The notes under the pieces were generated by a model. It searched no databases. It worked only from the letters and a program-made list of their open reading frames with translations, and was not told the origin of the DNA. Below, piece after piece: positions 42,796 through 50,716 of a DNA stretch of 64,000 bases. Source of the DNA: ZC4RG30 sp040508085 (GTDB lineage Bacteria > Pseudomonadota > Gammaproteobacteria > Steroidobacterales > Steroidobacteraceae); NCBI GenBank assembly GCA_040508085.1, contig JBEVNO010000058.1, positions 3,278 to 67,277 on the forward strand, written 5' to 3'. The position numbers and the translations under genes were made by a program. Position 1 is the first letter of the stretch. Every line of letters begins with the position of its first letter.

Positions 42796-42881
42796 GCGGG
42801 TGGAGTCGGCCACCGCTATATCCGGTCCGGATCAGCGGTGCTAGGCTCGCGGTTCATATCAACAATTTCGGGGGTTCCACC

Positions 42882-43568
42882 ATGAAGAAAGGATTCAAGG
42901 CAGCGGCTGTGTCGCTGTTGTTTGCCACGATGGGCGCAGGCTCTGCCTTCGCGCAGCCCGCACCGGCACCTGCTGCCGCACCCGCGGCGCCGGGTGCACC
43001 GGCGGCCCCCGCGGCGCCGCGGCCGGGCGGTGGTCTGGTTCCGCTGCTCATCGAGAGCAATGCCTTCGCCGATGGCGGCATCGTGCCGCTGAAGTTCTCG
43101 TTCTACGGCGGCAGCACGCAGCCGGATTTCAAGATCAGCAATGCGCCGCCCACCGCGCAGACCATCGCCATCATCCTGCACGACCTCGACGTCGCCATGG
43201 GTGGCAGCACCGACGACGTGCTGCACTGGGTGGCCTGGAACATTCCGGTGACGCAGCCGGTGACGCAGATGCAGGAAGGCAAGCTGCCCGAGGGCGCAGT
43301 GCATGGCCGCGGTGCGCGCGGCAATTCGTACATGGGCATGGGCGCGCCGAATGGTCCGCGCTACCACCACTATGTATTCGAGTTCTATGCGCTCAATGCC
43401 AAGCTCGACCTGCCTGCCACTGCCAGCCGCGCCGAGCTGCTCGAGGCCATGAAGGGCAAGGTGGTCGGCAAGGCCGCCTACGTGGGCCGCTTCCGCAACG
43501 ACACCAACGCGCCGATGCCCGCCGGTCCGCCGCGTCCCGCCGCGCCCCCCGCCGCCGCCCCGCACTAA
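42882..43568 (+). CDS. Exported YbhB/YbcL-like PEBP family protein
   Basis: A 228-residue phosphatidylethanolamine-binding-protein family member (Raf kinase inhibitor-like in bacteria). A signal peptide (about 1-24) is followed by an Ala/Pro linker, the PEBP core and a Pro/Ala-rich tail. Core motifs seen are LHDLDVAMGG, DDVLHWVAWNIP, PNGPRYHHYVFEFYAL and the final GRFRND. The DxD-type start and the HxWxxW/NIP segment form the anion-binding pocket. The function of bacterial PEBPs is poorly known. It is divergent from the SLOG-TIR operon and convergent with the desaturase gene, with a REP doublet between. Confidence 0.87.
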   Translation: MKKGFKAAAVSLLFATMGAGSAFAQPAPAPAAAPAAPGAPAAPAAPRPGGGLVPLLIESNAFADGGIVPLKFSFYGGSTQPDFKISNAPPTAQTIAIILHDLDVAMGGSTDDVLHWVAWNIPVTQPVTQMQEGKLPEGAVHGRGARGNSYMGMGAPNGPRYHHYVFEFYALNAKLDLPATASRAELLEAMKGKVVGKAAYVGRFRNDTNAPMPAGPPRPAAPPAAAPH

Positions 43569-43574
43569 CAAAAA

Positions 43575-43648
43575 GGGGTCAGATCTATTTGATCTGACCC
43601 CACTTGCTGAAGCCGGGACACCGGGGTCAGATAAATAGATCTGACCCC
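43575..43648. repeat. REP-type doublet of two GGGGTCAGAT palindromes
   Basis: Two hairpin-forming palindromes share the arm GGGGTCAGAT. The first is GGGGTCAGATC (43575-43585), a TATTT loop and GATCTGACCCC (43591-43601). The second is GGGGTCAGAT (43623-43632), a 6-base loop and ATCTGACCCC (43639-43648). They fill the gap between the convergent PEBP and desaturase genes and could end transcription from both sides. The form resembles REP/REPIN elements moved by RAYT transposases in gammaproteobacteria. A related 24-base sequence lies inside the LysR gene near 62841. Confidence 0.65.
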
Positions 43649-43654
43649 ATTTTC

Positions 43655-44638
43655 TTACAGGGCCTGAAGGCCGGCGGCGTGGGCTTGCATGGCGGCGGGG
43701 TTCTTGCGGGAGGCCAGCAGCTCGGTCAGCTGCTGTGGGGATTCCGGCCCGCGGCGCAGCGCATCCAGGTATACCGCGATATAGCTCTTATCCACCGGCG
43801 CCCCGCTGGCGATGATCTGCGGCTCGATCAGCCGATGCAGCTCCTGCAGGTTGTACCAGGGCACCGTCGGGTAGACATGGTGGCCGATATGCCAGTTGAT
43901 GTTGTTCCAGAAGAATGACGTGAGCGGGTTCGAGGTCACCGTGCGCGTGCCCGCCATCTGCCCGGCATTCCACGGCGTGCCGTAATGCTCGGCCACGAAG
44001 CGCATCGAATTCAGCAGCGACAGCACCATCACCGGCCACAGCCACAGCGCCAGCGCCTCACCCAGCTTGTCGTGCGCGGCAGCCGCGCTGAGCACCCACC
44101 AGTAAACGCCGACCTTCAACGCGGTCTCGAAGATCTGGATCGCCCATTCGCGCCGCCCGAACTTCTGGAACGGATAGATGAAATTGAAATGGATGAAGCT
44201 CAGCACGCCGCCGATCAGCGCGTAGGCATAGAAGGTGAGGAAATCAAGGAAGCCGCGCCTGCCCATCGTGAACGCATCCGGGTCACGCGGTGAGCGGTTG
44301 TGCCGGTGATGCTCGACATGGTCTTCCTTGAAGGCCACGAAGGTCGCGAAGATGGGCAGCATGCACAGGATGCCGAAGGCCCAGTTCGCCGCCTTGCTGC
44401 GGAACAAGGTGTGGTGCAGGGCGTCGTGCATGAACGTGACCATGCTCATCCACAGGAAGCCCATGGCAATGTAGGCGGTCCATTCGATGCCGGGGGAGTC
44501 CGCGTACCACGCGGTGTAGCCGAACCCGACCATGAGAGCCACGAACAGCGGGATCTTGGTGAGGTTGGGCAGCAGCCTGAACTGGCGCAGGCGGTCGAGA
44601 TCGCTGCGGGCGATCTGAATCGGGGCAGGGCGGGACAT
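43655..44638 (-). CDS. Membrane fatty acid desaturase
   Basis: A 327-residue integral membrane di-iron desaturase. The three histidine boxes are complete: HDALHH, HVEHHRH and HIGHHVYP. Several membrane helices surround them. Such enzymes introduce a double bond (or hydroxyl group) into acyl chains or carotenoid rings using oxygen and reduced electron carriers. The spacing of the boxes and the NWHIGHH third box fit the fatty acid desaturase/beta-carotene-hydroxylase-like group. The start is the ATG at 44638 (MSRPAPIQ); the upstream frame adds non-matching residues. It is divergent from msrA. Confidence 0.87.
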   Translation of the reverse strand: MSRPAPIQIARSDLDRLRQFRLLPNLTKIPLFVALMVGFGYTAWYADSPGIEWTAYIAMGFLWMSMVTFMHDALHHTLFRSKAANWAFGILCMLPIFATFVAFKEDHVEHHRHNRSPRDPDAFTMGRRGFLDFLTFYAYALIGGVLSFIHFNFIYPFQKFGRREWAIQIFETALKVGVYWWVLSAAAAHDKLGEALALWLWPVMVLSLLNSMRFVAEHYGTPWNAGQMAGTRTVTSNPLTSFFWNNINWHIGHHVYPTVPWYNLQELHRLIEPQIIASGAPVDKSYIAVYLDALRRGPESPQQLTELLASRKNPAAMQAHAAGLQAL

Positions 44639-44778
44639 GGGCGTATAGACCTTTTTTGCCCCGCACGGGGTACTTGCCGACCTTAACACGGCCTTTTGTA
44701 GGAATACTCTGACTTCCCGCCTTCGCCCCGCCCTGAGGGGCTTGCGCTCCGGAAACCGGAATGACTTAAGGTGTGACC

Positions 44779-45285
44779 ATGACAACAGAACGCGCCATCC
44801 TCGCCGGCGGCTGCTTCTGGGGCATGCAGGATCTGATCCGCAAGCGCCCTGGAGTGATCAGCACGCGTGTCGGCTATTCCGGCGGTGACGTGAAGAACGC
44901 CACCTATCGCAACCACGGTACCCATGCAGAGGCCATCGAGATCATCTTCGACCCGGCCCGCACCAGCTACCGGTCGCTGCTGGAGTTCTTTTTCCAGATC
45001 CACGATCCCACCACCCGCGACCGCCAGGGCAATGACCTGGGGGCGAGCTACCGCTCGGCCATCTATTACACCAGCGAAGCCCAGCGGGAGACGGCCGAGG
45101 ACACCATCGACGATGTGAACGCCTCGAAACTCTGGCCGGGCAAGGTGGTCACCCAGCTGGAGCCGGCTGGAGACTTCTGGGAGGCGGAGCCGGAGCACCA
45201 GGATTACCTGGAGCGGCTGCCCAACGGCTACACCTGCCATTTCCCGCGCCCGGAGTGGAAGCTCCCACAAAAAAAGCCGGCCTAG
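44779..45285 (+). CDS. msrA: Peptide methionine sulfoxide reductase MsrA
   Basis: A 168-residue MsrA, which reduces methionine-S-sulfoxide in proteins and free methionine. The active-site motif GGCFWG has the catalytic Cys12, and the family segment TRVGYSGGDVKNATYRNH follows, as does QIHDPTTRDRQGNDLGASYR. The second cysteine, in NGYTCHFPRP, could take part in disulfide formation. The ATG at 44779 is used; a GTG two codons earlier is possible. No signal peptide, so it is cytoplasmic. A perfect terminator hairpin overlaps the stop codon. Confidence 0.95.
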   Translation: MTTERAILAGGCFWGMQDLIRKRPGVISTRVGYSGGDVKNATYRNHGTHAEAIEIIFDPARTSYRSLLEFFFQIHDPTTRDRQGNDLGASYRSAIYYTSEAQRETAEDTIDDVNASKLWPGKVVTQLEPAGDFWEAEPEHQDYLERLPNGYTCHFPRPEWKLPQKKPA

Positions 45286-45296
45286 CAGCCGGCTTT
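45273..45296. terminator. Bidirectional terminator between msrA and the exonuclease gene
   Basis: AAAGCCGGC (45273-45281) and GCCGGCTTT (45288-45296) form a perfect 9-bp stem around a 6-base loop. The A-run on the left side serves as a T-run for transcripts from the minus strand, and the TTT on the right serves the plus strand. It overlaps the msrA stop codon and separates convergent genes. Confidence 0.8.
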
Positions 45297-45351
45297 GAAT
45301 GCAGCCCGGGGAGTCCGGGCCAGGGGATCAATCCAGGGTCCGGCCGTAGCC

Positions 45352-45987
45352 TCAGGCAAATGCCATCAGCCCCGGCATGCCCTGCATCACCGGCAGCGAC
45401 AGCTCCACGGCCGGCCGCTGCGTCATACGGCGCAGCATGCGCGGCGTCAGTTTCTCGGCCGGCTGCTGCGCGGCCAGGTCCGCGCCCAGGCGCAGCATCA
45501 GCGCCGCCGTCAGCTCGGCGTCCGCGCCCGCGCGATGCGCGGCGCCGGTGCGGGCCAGCCCCAGCGACCAGGCCAGCGTGGCCAGCGAATGCGTGGACAG
45601 GTGCGGATACACCCGGCGCGACAGCTGCATCGAGCAGATGAACGGGTCGAGCTGCAGGTCGAGCTCCAGGCGCCGGCACTCCGAACGCAGGAAGTTCTCG
45701 TCGACCCGGGCATTGTGGGCCACCACCGCATCGTTGCCGATGAACGCCAGCAGCCGGCGCAGCACATGGCTCACCGGCGGCGCGCTGTCCACCATCTGCT
45801 GGTTGATGCCCGTGTATGCCGTGATCGAGCGCGACACCTGGATGCCGCAGTTCACCAGCGACTGGAAGCGCTCGACCACGCCGCCCTGGTGGATGCGCAC
45901 CGCACCCACTTCAGTGATGCGGTCGCCTTCCTCCGGTGACAGACCCGTGGTTTCGAAATCCAGGACAACGAGCGGCGAGGTGAACAT
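45352..45987 (-). CDS. DnaQ-like 3'-5' exonuclease
   Basis: A 211-residue DEDDh exonuclease of the DnaQ/PolC epsilon type. Exo I is DFETTG with Asp10 and Glu12, Exo II is NARVDENF, and Exo III is HRAGADA with His and Asp. The remaining C-terminal region is helical with an Arg-rich segment. It could be a proofreading-like or repair nuclease; the true epsilon subunit has a polymerase-binding tail that I do not recognise here. The start is the ATG at 45987; a longer frame upstream is not supported. It is convergent with msrA. Confidence 0.85.
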   Translation of the reverse strand: MFTSPLVVLDFETTGLSPEEGDRITEVGAVRIHQGGVVERFQSLVNCGIQVSRSITAYTGINQQMVDSAPPVSHVLRRLLAFIGNDAVVAHNARVDENFLRSECRRLELDLQLDPFICSMQLSRRVYPHLSTHSLATLAWSLGLARTGAAHRAGADAELTAALMLRLGADLAAQQPAEKLTPRMLRRMTQRPAVELSLPVMQGMPGLMAFA

Positions 45988-46126
45988 GGCGGGTCTATCC
46001 GTTGAAGTGTTGCCACAAGTTATCCGCCCGGCCCGCAGTGGCGGCAGTGACATGGCTCTCATCAGCTTGTGAGGAAACACCTACATACAAGGGAGTTGGG
46101 AGTCACTTCACATTATGTAAACGTGG

Positions 46127-47632
46127 TTACAGCCAATCGAGAGTGCGGCCTACGGCTTTCTGCCAGCGCGCATACAAGCCCGCGCGTTGCTCCTCCGCCA
46201 TTGCCGGCAACCAGCGCCGCGCTTCGCTCCAGTTCGCGCGCAGTGCGTCCACGTCCGGCCAGAAGCCACTGGCCAGTCCCGCCGCATAAGCCGCGCCCAG
46301 TGCCGTGGTCTCGGTGACCCGCGGACACACCACCGGGCGCCCGAGCAGATCCGCCTGGAACTGCATCAGCAGCTGGTTCGCCACCATGCCGCCATCCACG
46401 CGCAGCTCGGGCAGCTCGATGCCGGCGTCGCGCTGCATGGATTCGAGCACCTCGCGCACCTGGTAGGCGGTTGCCTCCAGCGCCGCGCGGGCAATGTGCG
46501 CGCGCGTGGCGTAGCGGGTGAGGCCGAGCATCGCGCCCCGGGCGCCGGCATTCCAGTGCGGGGCATACAGGCCGGAAAAGGCGGGCACGAAATACACGCC
46601 GCCGTTGTCTTCCACCTGCCGCGCCAAGGCCTCGATCTGGTCGGAAGCCTCGATGATCTGCAGGCTGTCGCGCAGCCACTGCACCAGCGCGCCGGTGATG
46701 GCGATGGAGCCCTCCAGCGCATAGCGCGCCGGCTGGTCGCCGAAGCGGTAGGCAACGGTCGTCACCAGCCCCGCGCGAGAGGGCACGATGTCCTCGCCGG
46801 TGTTCATCAGCAGGAAGCAGCCGGTGCCGTAGGTGTTCTTCGCCTCGCCTGCGGCGAAGCAGGTCTGTCCCACCAGCGCGGCCTGCTGGTCACCCAGAAT
46901 GCCGGCGATTGGAACACCCGCGAATGAATCGACCCGGCATTCGCCAATCTGTGCGCTGGAAGAAACAATCCGCGGTAAAAGCGCGCGCGGGATACGCAGA
47001 TCCCGCAGCAGCGAATCATCCCAGTCGAGCGTCGCCAGGCTCATCAGCTGGGTGCGGCTGGCATTGGTCACGTCGGTGACGTGCAGGCCGCCGGCCACGC
47101 CGCCGCTCAGGTTCCACACCAGCCAGCTGTCCATGGTGCCGAACAGCAGCTCGCCGCGTTCGGCCGCCAGCCGCGCGCCTGGCACGTGGTCGAGCAGCCA
47201 TTGCAGCTTCAGCCCGCTGAAGTAGCTCGCCAGCGGCAGGCCGGTGAGGGCGCGGAAACGATCGCTGCCTCCGTCACGCGCGTATTGCATCGCCAGCGCC
47301 TCGACGCGCGTGTCCTGCCACACCAGCGCGCGGTGCACCGGCTGCCCGGTGTGCCGGTTCCACAGCAGCGTGGTCTCGCGCTGGTTGGTGATGCCCAGCG
47401 CCGCGATGTCGCGGGCGGTGAGGTCACATGCGACCAGCACCTCGGCGAGGACAGCCTGCGTATTGCTCCATATCTCCAGCGCATCGTGTTCCACCCATCC
47501 CGGCTGCGGGTAGTGGTTGGCATGCTCGCGCTGCGCCACGGCGATGATGTCGCCGCCGGTGTCGAACAGGATGCAACGGGTGCTGGTGGTACCTTGATCC
47601 AGCGCAGCAATGCGGCGGGGCGTGGGAGCCAT
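46127..47632 (-). CDS. glpK: Glycerol kinase
   Basis: A 501-residue FGGY kinase that phosphorylates glycerol to sn-glycerol 3-phosphate in the cytoplasm. The N-terminal phosphate motif is ALDQGTTSTR, followed by GWVEHDALEIW, the GITNQRETTLLWN region and WQDTR, all diagnostic of GlpK. The C-terminal domain shows ELRVDGGMVANQLLMQFQAD. The length matches GlpK (about 500). The usual partners glpF, glpD and glpR are not nearby, so glycerol uptake and oxidation genes must be elsewhere. YaeQ lies 18 bp downstream of its promoter side on the same strand. Confidence 0.95.
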   Translation of the reverse strand: MAPTPRRIAALDQGTTSTRCILFDTGGDIIAVAQREHANHYPQPGWVEHDALEIWSNTQAVLAEVLVACDLTARDIAALGITNQRETTLLWNRHTGQPVHRALVWQDTRVEALAMQYARDGGSDRFRALTGLPLASYFSGLKLQWLLDHVPGARLAAERGELLFGTMDSWLVWNLSGGVAGGLHVTDVTNASRTQLMSLATLDWDDSLLRDLRIPRALLPRIVSSSAQIGECRVDSFAGVPIAGILGDQQAALVGQTCFAAGEAKNTYGTGCFLLMNTGEDIVPSRAGLVTTVAYRFGDQPARYALEGSIAITGALVQWLRDSLQIIEASDQIEALARQVEDNGGVYFVPAFSGLYAPHWNAGARGAMLGLTRYATRAHIARAALEATAYQVREVLESMQRDAGIELPELRVDGGMVANQLLMQFQADLLGRPVVCPRVTETTALGAAYAAGLASGFWPDVDALRANWSEARRWLPAMAEEQRAGLYARWQKAVGRTLDWL

Positions 47633-47650
47633 GCACCACTATATCGACGC

Positions 47651-48223
47651 TCAGGACAGGCTCAACCGCTGGATGCCGCCGGTCAGCGTCTGTGTCCCGA
47701 GCGATAGATAGATGGTCTGCTCGGATATCGACAACTCCAGCGGCATGCGCCGTTCGAGCTGCGCGGCGAAGGCTGTCAGCAACGGCGGGTCGATGGCGTG
47801 GATGGCGATCTCGTCACCCCGATGGATGCGCTCACCCGCCAGCCGTGCCAGCCACGAGCCGGCATCCCTGGTGGGATACACCGCCACATGCGCCGCCGCC
47901 TTGGTCGCCTTGTGCAGCCGCGCGGCTTCCGGCGCGCCGATCTCGATCCAGCCCTGCAGCGCGCCGGTGAGATCGCGCACCGTGATGGCCGGCTCATCCG
48001 GGTCTGACAGCCCCTTCGAGAAGGCGATGCCCTCGGTGAATTCGAGGCAGTACGCCAGCAGCCGCGTCACCAGGTATTCGGCGGATTCCGAAGGATGGCG
48101 CGCCAGCCGCAGCTCCAGCGTCTCGTAGATGGCGCGATCCACATGCGCGAGCTGCACATTGAAGACATGGATGGTGGCTCCGAGTGCCAAGTTGATTTCC
48201 TGCTGCGCCGGGGCGCCGAGCAT
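47651..48223 (-). CDS. yaeQ: YaeQ family protein
   Basis: A 190-residue YaeQ-like protein. Family features are LALGATIHVFNVQLAHVDRA near the N-terminus, LRLARHPSES, EGIAFSKGLSDPDEPAI and WIEIGAPEAARLHKATKAA. The fold is related to PD-(D/E)XK nucleases, although YaeQ activity is not established; it was once linked to RfaH-like suppression. The ATG at 48223 has a GGAGG ribosome binding site four bases upstream and gives the normal length, so the much longer open frame upstream (antisense to sodC) is rejected. It precedes glpK by 18 bp on the same strand. Confidence 0.87.
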   Translation of the reverse strand: MLGAPAQQEINLALGATIHVFNVQLAHVDRAIYETLELRLARHPSESAEYLVTRLLAYCLEFTEGIAFSKGLSDPDEPAITVRDLTGALQGWIEIGAPEAARLHKATKAAAHVAVYPTRDAGSWLARLAGERIHRGDEIAIHAIDPPLLTAFAAQLERRMPLELSISEQTIYLSLGTQTLTGGIQRLSLS

Positions 48224-48334
48224 ACGCCTCCGGCGTAGGAGCATCCCTACGAAGCAGGCGCAGGCCGGCCACTGCCCGTGCGCCATGCGGCGGGGCAGAC
48301 TGCCAACCCGCCAGGAATCCATGAAGGATCGCCC

Positions 48335-48964
48335 ATGAAAGCCCATGCCCTGACAGTGCTGCTCCCGTTCGCCCTGCTGGCCGCGTGCAACCGCGCCGAG
48401 CCACCGGCCGCCGCCACGCCGCCCGTGACCACCTCCGCGGCTGAACCCGCGCCGCCCGCCACCGCCACTGCGGAAGTCACCGAAGGTGCCGCCCCCGTGG
48501 CCGTCGAGACTCCGGGCACCACCATGGCCCAGGCCGTGCTCGCCAGCGCCTCCGGCAGCAAGGTGGCCGGGCAGCTGAACCTCACCGTGGGCGCGAGTGG
48601 CGTGGTGGTGGCCGGCGAACTCAGCGGCCTGACCCCGAACACCGTGCATGGTTTCCATGTGCACGAGAACGGCGATTGCTCGGCACCGGATGCCTCCAGC
48701 GCCGGCGCCCATTTCAACCCCGGCCATGCCGCGCACGGCGGGCCCGAGACTGCGGCCAAGCATCTGGGTGACATCCCCAATGTGCAGTCCGACGCCAAGG
48801 GCAACGCCGTGGTCAATGCCACCATCAGTGGCGCTACGCTGCGCGATGGCGGCGCCAATGATGTGTTCGGCAAGGCGGTAGTGGTGCACGCCAAGCGCGA
48901 TGACTACAAGACCCAGCCCTCGGGCGATTCGGGCGACCGCATCGCCTGCGGTGTGGTGCGCTAG
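48335..48964 (+). CDS. sodC: Cu/Zn superoxide dismutase, lipoprotein form
   Basis: A 209-residue periplasmic superoxide dismutase. The N-terminus has a lipoprotein signal with lipobox LLAAC, followed by an Ala/Pro/Thr-rich spacer to about residue 62. The SOD barrel shows the copper-ligand pair in GFHVHENGDCS, the zinc region AHFNPGHAAHGG, GDIPNV and the last copper ligand in VVVHAKRDDY. The C-terminal GDSGDRIACGVV completes the conserved disulfide. It removes superoxide outside the cytoplasm. The start is the ATG at 48335. It is divergent from yaeQ, with 111 bp between the start codons. Confidence 0.92.
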   Translation: MKAHALTVLLPFALLAACNRAEPPAAATPPVTTSAAEPAPPATATAEVTEGAAPVAVETPGTTMAQAVLASASGSKVAGQLNLTVGASGVVVAGELSGLTPNTVHGFHVHENGDCSAPDASSAGAHFNPGHAAHGGPETAAKHLGDIPNVQSDAKGNAVVNATISGATLRDGGANDVFGKAVVVHAKRDDYKTQPSGDSGDRIACGVVR

Positions 48965-48974
48965 GCGCTGAGCC

Positions 48975-49717
48975 TCATCGCAACCGTTCCTCGATCTCGG
49001 CCCACAACGCCGCGTACATCTGCCCCGGCGCACTGGCCGGTGCATAGGCATTGAGCGGAGCGCGTCGCAGCGTCATCCGCTCTATGTCACTCGAATAGGG
49101 AATCTCCGTTCGCAGCACCTGCGGGAATCGGGCGCGGGTCTGCGCGATCACTTCGTGATGCAGCGACTTGCGCCGGTCAACCATCGAGAACACCGGCAGC
49201 AGCCGCAGGTCCGTCCAGCGTTCGCCGCGATGAACGCCACCAGTTGCTCCAGCATGCGCACCGACAGCGGCGTCGGCAGCAGCGGCACCACCAGCGCATC
49301 GGCGGCCCGCAGCACGTTCTCGGACAGCAGCGAGATGCCCGGTGGGCAATCCAGGAACAGCGTGTCGTAGTGCTCGCGCAGCGGCTTGCTCATCTTCAGC
49401 AGGCGCTTCGTGGGCGTCTTCTGCTCCGCCAGCCGCGTGTCGAACTTGCGATAGGAAAAATCCGCCGGTATCACGTCCAGTTGTGCATGAGCGGTGTGCA
49501 GCACCAGTTCCGGCAGTTCCCGTTCGCCCTCCAGCAGCTGCCGCACCGAAGTACGCTGCTGCGGGTCGGCCTGCAGTATCCAGCTGGCCGCGCCTTGTGG
49601 ATCCAGATCCCACAGCACGGTGCGTTCATGGCGCACGGCGCACTGGAAGGCCAGGTTGACTGCGGTGGTGGTCTTGCCAACGCCGCCCTTGATGTTCGAA
49701 ACCGCAATGATGCGCAT
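48975..49717 (-). pseudogene. ParA-like ATPase interrupted by a one-base frameshift
   Basis: The first frame (from the ATG at 49717) encodes MRIIAVSNIKGGVGKTTTAV with the deviant Walker A of ParA/MinD ATPases, then LWDLDPQGAA, FLDCPPGISLLSENV and LPTPLSVRMLEQLVAFI. At 49228/49229 the ParA match moves to another frame, continuing GERWTDLRLLPVFSMVDRRK and the final segment to 48975. One extra C after the ATC codon at 49231-49229 would give FIRGERWTDLRLLP and restore one protein of about 247 residues. This solitary ParA family resembles proteins found without ParB. The break may be a true mutation, an assembly error or, less likely, programmed. As read, the product would end about 20 residues after the shift. 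Confidence 0.75.
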
Positions 49718-49881
49718 CGGCCGCACGGGATGATTCATCGACAACTTCACATTACGGCACCTGCGGTGCCGGGCCACTTGAAATTTCGCGCCGGTGGCGC
49801 AATGCTGATCTCCAGTGGAAGGTTCGGGGCGCCCGGCTCAGGTGGGCGGCAGGCGCCGTTAAGCTAAGCCCACGGCAAGTG
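49718..49881. other. Non-coding stretch upstream of the ParA-like gene
   Basis: These 164 bases contain several GC-rich short inverted repeats (for example GGCACC...GGTGCC near 49757-49770). I recognise no gene or promoter in it. It must contain the promoter of the leftward ParA-like gene and possibly that of the rightward small ORF at 49897. Confidence 0.3.
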
Positions 49882-49965
49882 TAAGGAGGTGATCCAATGG
49901 CACATTCAATCGTTGGCTCGGTCGCGTCTCTGGGCGCATTGGCCGGTGGCGAGGTTGTCCGGTAA
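49882..49965 (+). CDS. Putative 22-residue leader or small protein with a perfect Shine-Dalgarno
   Basis: The sequence TAAGGAGGTGATCC at 49882-49895 is an exact complement of the 3' end of 16S rRNA and is followed by an ATG at 49897. The ORF runs to a TAA at 49963-49965 and encodes MAHSIVGSVASLGALAGGEV plus two residues. Such a long anti-16S match is unusual and strongly suggests intense initiation. The peptide matches no family I know. It is followed by several hairpins and a strong terminator, so it may be a leader peptide of a regulatory RNA. The coding part is 49897-49965; the range includes the ribosome binding site. Confidence 0.5.
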
Positions 49966-50144
49966 CGACAATCTGGTACTGGCCAGGAGGCCATAGAGGT
50001 ATGCGCGCAAGCTAACTGCTACGTGCGCGGCCGAAGTCCAGTGATGGACGCTCCGATGCAATTGCCGTGCGGGTGCTCGAGGCCCGCTCGTAAAGCGCTC
50101 GAGCAGGAATGGCGGGGTCCGCAAGGGCTCCGCCATTTTCTTTT
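49966..50144 (+). ncRNA. Candidate structured small RNA or 3' region ending at the terminator
   Basis: After the 22-residue ORF the sequence has several hairpins in a row: CGCGCA (50004-50009) with TGCGCG (50024-50029); GTCCA with TGGAC around a GTGA tetraloop (50036-50049); TGCTCGAG (50074-50081) with CTCGAGCA (50098-50105), enclosing an inner CGCT/AGCG pairing; then the terminator at 50108. No protein family fits either strand. It does not match SRP RNA, tmRNA, RNase P RNA or a tRNA as I know them. Either it is a small RNA that also encodes the peptide, or a stable mRNA tail. Confidence 0.45.
50108..50144 (+). terminator. Strong Rho-independent terminator
   Basis: AATGGCGGGGTC (50108-50119) pairs with GGCTCCGCCATT (50126-50137) around a CGCAAG loop, with two G-T wobbles, giving a 12-bp stem. 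TTCTTTT follows at 50138-50144. It ends whatever transcript carries the small ORF and structured region, 72 bp before the next gene. Confidence 0.8.
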
Positions 50145-50216
50145 CAACCCCCGTCCTACGCGCGGCGCCGTCTCCATCCGACACTGCCGTAGTCCCGTGG
50201 CGTGTATTCCTAGGCC

Positions 50217-50684
50217 ATGGAATTCCGACGCAACGATTATGGTTTCCCGGTCACCGACGACCGCATCCCGCTGCATACCAGCGACGCCACCAACAGCCGC
50301 ATCTACGACCGCACGCTGCGCAACCTGCGTCCCTTCGTGGGCGCCTCGCATTCGGCCATCAACGCGCGCATCGCCGAGCTGCATCGCGAGTGGGATATCG
50401 AGCGCACCATGGGCGCCAGCGGCGCCGGGCTGGCATTGCTCGGCTTTGCACTGGGGCTGACGGTCGATCGCAAGTATTTCGCGCTGCCGGCACTGGTCGC
50501 CGCCTCGCTGTTCCAGCATGCCGTGCAGGGCTGGAGCCCGCCGTTGCCGGTGCTGCGCCGCGTCGGTGTCCGCACCAGCGCCGAGATCCACGGCGAGATC
50601 CTGGCGCTGCGCATCCTGCGCGACGATTTCAGCATCCGGGCACGCGGCGCCGAAGCCGCGCTGTCGCTGGCCCTGGCGCAATAA
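50217..50684 (+). CDS. DUF2892/YgaP-like membrane protein
   Basis: A 155-residue protein. After a soluble N-terminal region (about 1-58) containing INARIAELHREWDIERTM, two hydrophobic helices appear (about 66-82 and 88-100, GAGLALLGFALGLTVDRKYF and ALPALVAASLFQHA), followed by GWSPPLPVLRRVGVRT. The helix pair and the WxPPLPVLRRLG-type segment match DUF2892 (YgaP transmembrane-like) proteins. The function is unknown. It opens a short cluster of three small genes on the plus strand, after the terminator at 50108-50144. Confidence 0.7.
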   Translation: MEFRRNDYGFPVTDDRIPLHTSDATNSRIYDRTLRNLRPFVGASHSAINARIAELHREWDIERTMGASGAGLALLGFALGLTVDRKYFALPALVAASLFQHAVQGWSPPLPVLRRVGVRTSAEIHGEILALRILRDDFSIRARGAEAALSLALAQ

Positions 50685-50716
50685 CACCGGCATCACATCC
50701 AACCGAAGGAACCCGC

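Noticed and set aside
49882..49896. Fragment of a 16S rRNA 3' end
   Set aside because: The complement matches only the last 14 or so bases of 16S rRNA. The bases beyond do not fit 16S sequence, and an ATG stands at the right distance, so a ribosome binding site is the better reading.
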